A DNA stretch of 64,000 nt, from positions 1 through 64,000 of the forward strand of contig DWWN01000060.1 in NCBI GenBank assembly GCA_019119685.1. The letters are read 5' to 3'. How positions within the stretch are numbered: the first letter of the stretch is position 1; each line of letters opens with the position of its first letter. This document shows positions 1 through 7,564 of this stretch, one piece after another. The stretch comes from Candidatus Faecalibacterium faecigallinarum. Its GTDB lineage: Bacteria > Bacillota > Clostridia > Oscillospirales > Ruminococcaceae. The notes below the pieces were generated by a model. That model saw nothing but the letters and a program-made list of their open reading frames with translations. It was not told the DNA's origin and searched no databases. Position numbers and translations under genes: made by a program.

Positions 1-750
1 CAGGAGCCGATTATCAGCGAACAGGTTTTCCGGCAGGTACAGGAGCAGATCGCAAGCCGCCGGAGGGAGCGCAAGAATGGCACGACACAGATTTTTGCGG
101 GGCTGATAAAGTGTGCGGACTGCGGCTGGTCGCTGGCCTACGGGGAGAACAGACAGAACAGCAAGCCCTATGGCTACTACCATTGTAGCAAGAACGGGCA
201 AGGCACACGCCAATGCTCCATGCACTACATCCGCTATGATGTGCTTTACGCCTATGTCCTCTCCCGTCTGCAATACTGGTCGGCGCTGGTACAGCACGAT
301 GAAGAACAGCTTTTGAAACGGCTGCTGAACGCCAATGACAAAGGACAGGCCGCCGCAAGAAAAAAACAGGCTGCTGAACTGAAAAAAGCGGAGAAGCGGA
401 AAGCCGAGGTCGATACCCTGTTTGCCCGGATGTATGAGGACTGGGCGGCGGGGCGTATCACAGAATACAACTTCAATATGCTGTCCGGGAAGTACCAAAG
501 CGAACAGGCGGAACTGGAAGAAAAGATTGAACAGCTTCAATCTGCTATTGCCGCTGAAAGCCAGAGTGCCGCAGACGCAGAAAAATGGATTGCCTTGATG
601 AAAGAGTGCGTCAATCCCACGGAACTCACCGCTGAACTCTTGAACACGCTGATTGAAAAAATCCTTGTCCATGAGGCGGTCAAGAACGAGGACGGAAGCC
701 GGGAACAGGAGGTAGAAATCTTCTACCGCTTCATCGGCAAAATTGATTGA
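1..750 (+). CDS. Large serine recombinase, C-terminal part (5' truncated by window edge); zinc-ribbon plus coiled-coil/DUF4368-like tail
   Basis: Frame 1 is open from base 1 to TGA at 748-750. It has CADCGWSLAY...YYHCSKNGQGTRQCSMHYIRYD (recombinase zinc ribbon) followed by a K/E-rich coiled coil and a conserved tail. The ORF-track start at 220 is internal. Confidence 0.88.
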   Translation, partial: QEPIISEQVFRQVQEQIASRRRERKNGTTQIFAGLIKCADCGWSLAYGENRQNSKPYGYYHCSKNGQGTRQCSMHYIRYDVLYAYVLSRLQYWSALVQHDEEQLLKRLLNANDKGQAAARKKQAAELKKAEKRKAEVDTLFARMYEDWAAGRITEYNFNMLSGKYQSEQAELEEKIEQLQSAIAAESQSAADAEKWIALMKECVNPTELTAELLNTLIEKILVHEAVKNEDGSREQEVEIFYRFIGKID

Positions 751-781
751 ATGACACCAATATCTTTAAGTATGTGATACC

Positions 782-1402
782 GGTCTGAGCCTGCCGGACA
801 CGGCCCTGCTCATCCCGCTGGCCGAAGCGCTGGACGTGACAGTGACCGAGCTGCTGCTCTGCCGCCGCTGTCCCGCCGCCGAGCCCATCGCCCCGGACAC
901 GGTCGAGCACGCGGTCAAGGCCGCGATCCGCTACCCCGATTCCATCCATACGTCCAAGCGGGCGTGGCAGCAGCGCCCCAGGGGGATCGTTTGGTTTGCC
1001 GCGGCCCTGGCCGCCGGGGCCGCAGGCGTTTACGCCAACTTCCGGCTGGGCAACCCGCACGCCGAAACAGTGCAGCTGCTTGCGATCATGGCCGCCGTTT
1101 TCGGCGCGTACTTCTGGCTGCTCGTGCCGGTCCGCCTGCCGGACTTCTACGACGAGAACCAGCTGGGCTTTTTCTGGGACTACATCTTGCGTATCAACGT
1201 CCCCGGCGTGGCCTTCAACAACGCAAACTGGCCCCGCATCGTGAGGGCGCTGCGGGTCTGGTCCTGCCTGGTCCCGGCGCTGCTTCCTCTGGTCAATCTC
1301 GCGTTGGGCTGGCTGTTTCCCGCCTTCCGGCCCAGCCAGCTGTATCTCCTGCTGTTTTTGGGCAGCCTGTTCGGCCCGCTTTACATCGCCGGCCGGCCAT
1401 AA
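782..1402 (+). pseudogene. Truncated XRE-family HTH regulator with C-terminal membrane domain, 5' end displaced by the integrated element
   Basis: The frame reads (T)GLSLPDTALLIPLAEALDVTVTELL, which is the end of an HTH_3 domain, then a multi-TM segment. There is an in-frame stop at 767-769 and no HTH N-terminus upstream. GC content rises sharply at about 780. Confidence 0.7.
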
Positions 1403-1454
1403 GTGCAGTGCGGCAGGCTCCGACGACACTCTCTCATTCTCTTATCGCCACGCT

Positions 1455-1725
1455 GAGCCTTGTCCGGTTGGACAGGGCTTCAGCGTGTCGCAAAAGCGCC
1501 ACGCTTTAGGGGGAACCCATTTCTGCGCGCAGCCGCGCGGCAGAAATTCCTTCCCCCTAATATTCCCCTGGGGACAAAATTTAGCGCTGAACCGCGCACT
1601 CACCGCAAAAGCGGCTCGCACACTCTCAGCGCCAAATTTCCCTGTATGTGTCCCGTCCATCCGCACATGTCGGCTGGACGGGACTTTTTCGACAGTCTGG
1701 AGCCTTGTCCGGTTGGACAGGGCTT
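1455..1725. repeat. Dispersed intergenic repeat copy A, bounded by 26-bp perfect direct repeats (1455-1480 and 1700-1725)
   Basis: gagccttgtccggttggacagggctt occurs at both ends. The interior matches an inverted copy at about 16165-16440. Confidence 0.8.
1647..1690 (+). terminator. Terminator-like hairpin inside repeat copy A
   Basis: GTCCCGTCCA...TGGACGGGAC followed by TTTTT. Confidence 0.6.
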
Positions 1726-1751
1726 TGGTTATTTTGTTGCCTTTTTCCCAG

Positions 1752-1776
1752 CAAAAAAGCCCCGCCGGCACGGGGC
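1752..1776 (-). terminator. Intrinsic terminator of the flavin reductase gene
   Basis: Minus strand gccccgtgccggcggggc followed by TTTTTT. Confidence 0.7.
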
Positions 1777-1799
1777 CGGGGGGCGGGGGCGCTATGCAG

Positions 1800-2366
1800 T
1801 TATTTTTTCAGCCGGAGGCCGTCCCGGAAGGCTTCGCCCACCCGTTCAGCCACACGGTAATACCCGTGGGTGTAGGGGTCAAAGGCGATCGCGTTTACAC
1901 GGGAGATGTCCACTTTGTCCCCTTCCATGACGCTTTCATCGGCGGTGATCCGTACCACCTTGCCGATGACGCCGCAGCCATATTCGTTCGTTTGATACTC
2001 AAGGAACCGGCACTCCAGGCAAAGGGGGAATTCATGGATGATCGGCGCATCCACCACCGGGGAGCGGGTGGCCGTCAGGCCGCTGTTAGCAAACTTATCG
2101 GGGGTCTGGTTGCCCGAGGCCATCCCGAAATAGTCGGCTTCCACCACATGGGCCGCGTCTGCAATGCTCACCGTGAAGGCTCCGCGGGCCTTGATGTTCT
2201 GCACGGTCTTGTGGGTCTCCGTCAGGTTAAGGGCCACCGTATCCCTCTCCTGCATGGTGCCCCAGGCAGCGTTCATCACATTGACCGTGCCGTCCTCGTT
2301 GTAAGTGGCCACCATCAGTACCGGCATCGGGAAGATGCCTTCCGTTAAGGGGAGCTGTTTTCTCAT
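1800..2366 (-). CDS. Flavin reductase family protein (FMN-binding split barrel)
   Basis: MPVLMVATYNEDGTVNVMNAAWGTM...DYFGMASGNQTPDKF pattern of DIM6/flavin reductase-like proteins. Confidence 0.85.
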   Translation of the reverse strand: MRKQLPLTEGIFPMPVLMVATYNEDGTVNVMNAAWGTMQERDTVALNLTETHKTVQNIKARGAFTVSIADAAHVVEADYFGMASGNQTPDKFANSGLTATRSPVVDAPIIHEFPLCLECRFLEYQTNEYGCGVIGKVVRITADESVMEGDKVDISRVNAIAFDPYTHGYYRVAERVGEAFRDGLRLKK

Positions 2367-2392
2367 CGCATTTTACCTCGCTTTCTCCGGCA

Positions 2393-2421
2393 TTGACATC
2401 TGCAACGCCTGCTTCTATAAT
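2393..2421 (+). promoter_or_regulatory. Sigma-A type promoter of the HxlR gene
   Basis: TTGACA (2393-2398), 17 bp, TATAAT (2416-2421). Confidence 0.75.
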
Positions 2422-2495
2422 GATTATAGCAGGCAGGCAGCAAAAGACAAGTACTGTCATATAAGAAAGGTACTATCTCTGAGGAAAGCAAAACT

Positions 2496-2828
2496 ATGAT
2501 CCAGAACTATATCGAGCACGCCAATTTTGAGGACACCGGCTTCAGCTATACCCTCTCTCTGATCTCGGGCAAGCACAAAATGGTGATCCTGTATTGCCTG
2601 ATGGAGTTCCGGGTGGTGCGCTTCAATGAGCTGAAGCGGTATTTGAAAACCGTTTCGGACAAAACGCTCAGCCGCAACCTGAAAGAGCTGGAGCGGGACC
2701 AGCTTATCCTCCGTCAGGAATACCCACAGATCCCGCCCAGGGTGGAGTACCGCCTCAGCGAGCGGGGCCTGTCCCTGATGAAGATCCTCGACCAGCTGTG
2801 CGTCTGGGGAGAAGAAAACCGTCTTTAG
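2496..2828 (+). CDS. HxlR-family winged-helix transcriptional regulator
   Basis: ISGKHKMVILYCLMEFRVVRFNELKRYLKTVSDKTLSRNLKELERDQLILRQEYPQIPPRVEYRLSERG is an HxlR signature. Confidence 0.92.
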   Translation: MIQNYIEHANFEDTGFSYTLSLISGKHKMVILYCLMEFRVVRFNELKRYLKTVSDKTLSRNLKELERDQLILRQEYPQIPPRVEYRLSERGLSLMKILDQLCVWGEENRL

Positions 2829-2877
2829 CATCCGGCTCACGGCCGGCCGCGGGAGTAACGGCCGGTACAACGCCAAA

Positions 2878-2932
2878 GGGCCCCATCTGTCCGTACAGGA
2901 GTGCGGCAGATGGGGCCCCGTTTTTCTTTTTT
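2878..2932 (+). terminator. Intrinsic terminator after hxlR
   Basis: gggccccatctg...cagatggggccc then cgtttttctttttt. Confidence 0.85.
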
Positions 2933-2936
2933 AGTT

Positions 2937-3725
2937 TTAGCGCTCCTGGGCGTAGCGGGCCAGGAACTGTTTGGTACGCTCCTCCCGCGGGCGCTCGATC
3001 ACCTGGCGGGCAGGGCCTTGTTCCACGATGACGCCGCCGTCCATGAAGATGATCTGGTCGGCTACGTCGCGGGCAAAGGCCATTTCGTGGGTGACAATGA
3101 TCATGGTGGTCTTTTGTTCGGCCAGGGAGCGGATCACCTTCAGCACCTCGCCGGTCAGCTCGGGGTCCAGGGCGCTGGTGGGCTCGTCAAAGCAGAGGAT
3201 ATCCGGGTGGAGGGCCAGCGCCCGGGCGATAGCCACCCGCTGCTGCTGTCCGCCCGAAAGCTGGTGGGGATAGTGGTTGGCGCGGTCGGCCAGGCCCATC
3301 CGATGCAGCAGCTCCCGGCCCTCGGCCTCGATGGCGGCGTTGATCTCCTTTTTGCGGGCCTTGTAGTCGGGCTGCTCCTGGGCCAGCAGCTGCTTTGCCA
3401 GCATGACGTTCTGCAAAGCGGTGTACTGCGGGAACAGGTTGAAGGACTGGAACACCAGCCCGAAGTGCAGCCGCTTGCGGCGCACTTCCGCCTCCCGCTG
3501 GGTGGCGGGGTCGGCGGCGTCAAACAGGGTCTCGCCGTTGACCACGATCTGCCCCCGGTCGGGCGTCTCGAGGAAGTTCAGGCAGCGCAGCAGGGTGGTC
3601 TTGCCGCTGCCCGACGACCCGATGATGGCCAGGGCCTGGCCCTGCTCCAGATCGAAGCTGATGTCCTCCAGCACACGGGTTGCGCCGAAGTGCTTTTCAA
3701 TGTTCTTGACTTCCAAAACAGGCAT
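2937..3725 (-). CDS. Polar amino-acid ABC transporter ATP-binding protein (GlnQ-like)
   Basis: Walker A GSSGSGKTTLLRCLN, signature LSGGQQQRVAIARAL, Walker B DILCFDEPTSALDPELTGEVL. Confidence 0.95.
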   Translation of the reverse strand: MPVLEVKNIEKHFGATRVLEDISFDLEQGQALAIIGSSGSGKTTLLRCLNFLETPDRGQIVVNGETLFDAADPATQREAEVRRKRLHFGLVFQSFNLFPQYTALQNVMLAKQLLAQEQPDYKARKKEINAAIEAEGRELLHRMGLADRANHYPHQLSGGQQQRVAIARALALHPDILCFDEPTSALDPELTGEVLKVIRSLAEQKTTMIIVTHEMAFARDVADQIIFMDGGVIVEQGPARQVIERPREERTKQFLARYAQER

Positions 3726-3738
3726 GGCGCTCCCCTCC

Positions 3739-4395
3739 TCAGCGGAAATAATCCAGCTTCTTTTCGGCCCAGCGGAACAGCAGCGTCAGAATGCCGTTGA
3801 CCACCAGGTAGAACACGGCGGTGTAGAACAAGGGCCAGATCATCCCTTTTTTGATGTAGGACTCGCCCATCCAGATGATCTCGTACACCGAGATGACACG
3901 CACCAGGGCGGTGTCCTTGACCAGGGTGATGAACTCGTTGCCCATGGGCGGGACGATCCGCTTGATCACCTGCAGCAGCGTCACCTTGAAAAAGATCTGG
4001 CTCTTGGTCATGCCCAGCACCTCGCCGGCCTCATACTGGCCTTTGGGGATGGACTGGATGCCGCCGCGGTAGATCTCGGAAAAATAGCAGGCGTAGTTGA
4101 TGACGAAGGACAGCAGCGCCGCCCCGAACCGCGGCAGCAGCGGCAGGTCAAACAGAAGGCCCGGCCCGTAAAAGATGATGAGGATCTGGATCATCAGGGG
4201 GGTGCCCCGCACCACCCACACCACCGTGCTGACCAGCCAGCGCAGGGGGGTGATCCGGCTCATGGCCCCCAGGGCGATGACAAGGCCCAGAGGCAGCGCG
4301 AACAAAAGGGTCAGGGCAAACAGTTTCAGGGTGGTGCCCAGCCCTTCCAGCAAAGTCAGGGTGACGGTCAGCAGCATAGGCGGTTCCTCTCTCAC
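3739..4395 (-). CDS. Amino-acid ABC transporter permease
   Basis: VVRGTPLMIQILIIFYG...EIYRGGIQSIPKGQYEAGEVLGM, a HisM/GlnP family signature. Confidence 0.95.
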   Translation of the reverse strand: MREEPPMLLTVTLTLLEGLGTTLKLFALTLLFALPLGLVIALGAMSRITPLRWLVSTVVWVVRGTPLMIQILIIFYGPGLLFDLPLLPRFGAALLSFVINYACYFSEIYRGGIQSIPKGQYEAGEVLGMTKSQIFFKVTLLQVIKRIVPPMGNEFITLVKDTALVRVISVYEIIWMGESYIKKGMIWPLFYTAVFYLVVNGILTLLFRWAEKKLDYFR

Positions 4396-4449
4396 AGCAC
4401 AAGCCCGGCTCCCTGGCGGGGCCGGACTTGCCTTTTGGTTTTCGGCAGT

Positions 4450-5334
4450 TTACTTTTCGATGACGGATTCCTGGACGCCGTAGGTGGTGGCGGTCTCCAT
4501 CACGGTGCCGTCGTCATAGGCTTCTTTCCAGAAGGTATTGAACGCGTCCACCAGGTCCGACCCCTTGCGGAAGCCCACGCCGTACTCCTCGCTGTTCAGC
4601 TGGACGGTGTAAGTCAGGTCAGGGTAGCTGGTGCCCTCGCCGATCATGGCGCCGGCCATCAGCAGGTCGATGACGCAGGCATCCGACGCGCCGGAAGCCA
4701 CTTCCATCAAAGCGTCCGCCTGGGTGGACTTGGCCACATAGGGGATGCCCAGGGCGTCCAGCTGTTCCGCGCCGGCCGAGCCGTTCTCGACCGCAAAGCT
4801 CAGGCCGGACAGGCTCTCCACATCCTGGTAGTCCGCGGCCTTGTCGGCGGACACGACCACCACCTGGCCGTTGTTGCAGTAGGGCTCGGACACCGAAGCG
4901 CCGTTGGTCACTTCATCGGTGATGGTCATGCCGTTCCAGATGGCGTCCACGCCCTTGGTGTCCAGCTCCATCAGCTTGTTGTCCCAGTTGATCTCCAAAA
5001 ATTCCGCCTCGACTCCCAGGTACTCGGCAAAGGCCTTGGCCATGTCGGCGTCAAAGCCGATCCACTCGCCGCTGTCGTTCCGGTAGTCCATGGGGGCAAA
5101 GTCGGTCATGCCCACCACCAGCGTGCCCTTGTCCTGAACGTAGGCGACGTCGCTCTCCGTGAAGCTGGCAACGTTTTCGCTAGCGGCGGCGCTGTCAGCG
5201 GCGCTCTCCGCTTCGCTGGAGCCGGCCGTGCCGGATGCGCTGGACGCACTGGACGCCGAGCCGCCGCACGCCGCAAAGGACAGGGCCATGGCCGCCGTCA
5301 GCATCAGGGATACTGCTTTTTTCCACTTTCTCAT
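4450..5334 (-). CDS. Amino-acid ABC transporter substrate-binding lipoprotein
   Basis: Start placed at MRKWKKAVSLMLTAAMALSFAACGG (lipobox), followed by an SBP_bac_3 pattern (LVVGMTDFAPMDYRNDSGEWIGFDADMAKAFAEYLG). Confidence 0.93.
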   Translation of the reverse strand: MRKWKKAVSLMLTAAMALSFAACGGSASSASSASGTAGSSEAESAADSAAASENVASFTESDVAYVQDKGTLVVGMTDFAPMDYRNDSGEWIGFDADMAKAFAEYLGVEAEFLEINWDNKLMELDTKGVDAIWNGMTITDEVTNGASVSEPYCNNGQVVVVSADKAADYQDVESLSGLSFAVENGSAGAEQLDALGIPYVAKSTQADALMEVASGASDACVIDLLMAGAMIGEGTSYPDLTYTVQLNSEEYGVGFRKGSDLVDAFNTFWKEAYDDGTVMETATTYGVQESVIEK

Positions 5335-5373
5335 CTTGAACTCCTCCTTGACATCCGCTGTGCTTCCCGTCTC

Positions 5374-5407
5374 TATCACTATGCCGTGATAAAGCGATGC
5401 AGTGATA
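5374..5407. promoter_or_regulatory. Candidate operator: TATCAC-N6-GTGATA dyad plus a third GTGATA half-site
   Basis: tatcactatgccgtgata at 5374-5391 and gtgata at 5402-5407, between the promoter and start of the ABC operon. Confidence 0.4.
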
Positions 5408-5416
5408 ACGCTTTGC

Positions 5417-5445
5417 ATTGTAACACACACCGCCGCGATTGTAAA
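5417..5445 (-). promoter_or_regulatory. Promoter of the amino-acid ABC operon
   Basis: Minus strand TTTACA, 17 bp, TACAAT. Confidence 0.65.
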
Positions 5446-5524
5446 GACGCGAAACGCCTCCGGCGCGATTTTCAGCCTTTTTCACAAATCGGCGCGCGCA
5501 TCCCGCCGCGTTTTGCCAAAAACA

Positions 5525-5559
5525 ACAAAAAAAGACGGGCGCTTTTCAGCATCCGTCTC
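5525..5559 (-). terminator. Terminator of the tRNA pair
   Basis: Minus strand agacggatgctgaaaagcgcccgtct followed by a T run. Confidence 0.75.
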
Positions 5560-5560
5560 T

Positions 5561-5636
5561 TGGTCGGAGCAGCGGGATTTGAACCCACGGCCTCCTAGTC
5601 CCGAACCAGGCGCGCTACCAGCTGCGCTATGCCCCG
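5561..5636 (-). tRNA. tRNA-Pro (CGG), CCA encoded
   Basis: Minus strand cggggcatagcgcagctggtagcgcgcctggttCGGgaccaggaggccgtgggttcaaatcccgctgctccgaCCA folds as a cloverleaf. Confidence 0.93.
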
Positions 5637-5665
5637 AAAATACCGCAGCTTTTGCAGCTGCGGTT

Positions 5666-5739
5666 TGGTTGGGGATGAGAGAATCGAACTCCCACAAGTA
5701 GAGTCAGAGTCTACCGCACTACCACTATGCAAATCCCCA
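5666..5739 (-). tRNA. tRNA-Gln (CTG), CCA encoded
   Basis: Minus strand tggggatttgcatagtggtagtgcggtagactCTGactctacttgtgggagttcgattctctcatccccaACCA. The anticodon stem is GTAGA/TCTAC. Confidence 0.92.
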
Positions 5740-5784
5740 TCGGTGATTCTCCGCGGCAGGTGGGCCCCGCCGCTGACAAGGGAT

Positions 5785-5813
5785 ATTATACCTGAATGGA
5801 GCGGCGTTGTCAA
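5785..5813 (-). promoter_or_regulatory. Consensus promoter of the tRNA-Gln/tRNA-Pro pair
   Basis: Minus strand TTGACA, 17 bp, TATAAT. Confidence 0.8.
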
Positions 5814-5927
5814 CTGTTTTTTTCGGATTTTCTCCCGCCTTTCGGGCGGTCAGCTTTTCAGCCCTGCCCGGCAGGCACAGAAAAGACGGCGGCACCATCA
5901 TTTTTTACAAAAAAAGTTTCAAAAACC

Positions 5928-5956
5928 TTGACAGATGAAGCATTTCAGACTACTCT
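5928..5956 (+). promoter_or_regulatory. Probable pfk promoter
   Basis: TTGACA, 17 bp, TACTCT. Confidence 0.5.
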
Positions 5957-6033
5957 TAATACATCTATAAGAAGGGCGCGGGCGGCGCCTGTGCCCGGGC
6001 ACACGAACAGTGAAATGAAAAGAGGGTTCTGCA

Positions 6034-7113
6034 ATGAAGAAACGTGTTGGCATCCTGACCGCCGGCGGCGACTGCCCCGGCCTGAACGCGACCATCCGCG
6101 GCGTGGCCAAAGCGCTGTACGTCCGCATGGGGGATAACGTCGAGATCATCGGCATCCTCAACGGCTACCACGGCCTGATCAACGGCGACTACAAAAAGAT
6201 GCAGCCGGACGATTTCCGCGGCCTGCTGACGCTGGGCGGCACCATCCTGGGCACCAAGCGCACCCCCTTCAAGATGATGCAGGTCATCGAGGAGGACAAG
6301 GTGGACAAGGTCGCCGCCATGAAAAAGACCTACAACGACCTCAAGCTGGACTGCCTGCTCTGCCTGGGCGGCAACGGCACCCACAAGACCGCCAACCTGC
6401 TGTCCAGGGAGGGGCTGAACATCATCGGCCTGCCCAAGACCATCGACAACGACATCTACGGCACCGACGTCACCTTTGGTTTCCACACCGCCGTCGAGAT
6501 CGCGACCGAGGTCATCGACCGCATCCACACCACCGCCGGCAGCCACAGCCGGGTCATGTGCATCGAGATCATGGGCAACAAGGCCGGCTGGCTGACCCTG
6601 TATGCCGGCATTGCGGGCGGCGCGGACATCATCCTGCTGCCCGAGCTGCCCTACGACATCGACCGCGTCTGCGCCGCTGTCGAGCGCCGCGCCAAGAACG
6701 GCTCCAACTTCTCCATCATCGCGGTGGCCGAGGGCGCCCTGAACGCCGAGGAAGCCCGCATGAAGCGCAAAGAGTGGACCGCCAAGCGGGCCGAGGCCGG
6801 TTTCGGCGCCACCGCCACCAACCGCATCGCCACCGCCGTCCAGAAAAAGACCGGCTTTGAGACCCGCGTGTGCATCCCCGGCCATATGCAGCGCGGCGGC
6901 ACTCCCTGTGCTTACGACCGCGTTTTGTCCACCCAGTTCGGCAGCCATGCCGCCAAGCTGGTGGAGGCCGAGCGCTACGGCGTCACCGTGGCCATGGTCA
7001 ACGGCCGCGTGGTGGAAAACCGCCTGGAGGACGTTGCCGGCAAGAGCCGCAACATCCCCGAAAGCTGCGACCTGCTGACCGTCGCCCGCCGGATGGGGAT
7101 CAGCTTGGGCTGA
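6034..7113 (+). CDS. pfkA: 6-phosphofructokinase family protein
   Basis: MKKRVGILTAGGDCPGLNATIRG, GGNGTHKTANLL, PKTIDNDIYGTDVTFGFHTA, LGHMQRGG-like PGHMQRGGTPCAYDR. Confidence 0.93.
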   Translation: MKKRVGILTAGGDCPGLNATIRGVAKALYVRMGDNVEIIGILNGYHGLINGDYKKMQPDDFRGLLTLGGTILGTKRTPFKMMQVIEEDKVDKVAAMKKTYNDLKLDCLLCLGGNGTHKTANLLSREGLNIIGLPKTIDNDIYGTDVTFGFHTAVEIATEVIDRIHTTAGSHSRVMCIEIMGNKAGWLTLYAGIAGGADIILLPELPYDIDRVCAAVERRAKNGSNFSIIAVAEGALNAEEARMKRKEWTAKRAEAGFGATATNRIATAVQKKTGFETRVCIPGHMQRGGTPCAYDRVLSTQFGSHAAKLVEAERYGVTVAMVNGRVVENRLEDVAGKSRNIPESCDLLTVARRMGISLG

Positions 7114-7513
7114 CGAGCCGAGCGCGTCCTGCGGACGAAGCAGCGAGGCGAGTCAGGCGCAGCCGTCCAAATTTCCAAGCGGGCGCCGTCCCGCGCCGGA
7201 AATTTGGGCAACGGCAAGAGGGGAAGTTTTCCGGCCAGCACTGCCTCCCTACACCTTGCTTTTTCGCCCCGCCGGGCCAGAGGGCCAGGGAGGGTGTTTC
7301 GACTCCCCCTCCCTAGGCCCTCTGGACTCCCTACCCACCCGCAACGACCAGGGCGGAGCCCTGGACCCAAAAGAGGAAGGTCGCTCTGGGCGTCTGGCTG
7401 AAAAAGCTCTTTACTGCGCTTTAGAGGAATTGCGCATCGCTTTTTCCGGGCGTCAGCCGCCCGCCGCTCCGATTTCGTATGCGCGCCCTGCGGGCGCGCC
7501 GGCATCTAACACA

Positions 7514-7549
7514 CAAAAAAATCCCCGTCCGGGTTTCCGGGCGGGGATT
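7514..7549 (-). terminator. Terminator of the rml cluster
   Basis: Minus strand aatccccgcccggaaacccggacggggattttttt. Confidence 0.85.
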
Positions 7550-7564
7550 CCTTTATCTGGCGGC

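Noticed and set aside
1485-2348. 287-aa ORF beginning MSQKRHALGGTHFCAQ, and the similar ORF at 16247-16435
   Set aside because: The shared N-terminal peptide comes from the dispersed non-coding repeat. Frames diverge after it and one copy runs antisense through a flavin reductase gene. More likely repeat DNA than a protein family.
3403-5598. 731-aa plus-strand ORF
   Set aside because: Antisense to the amino-acid ABC transporter genes and a tRNA; no domain.
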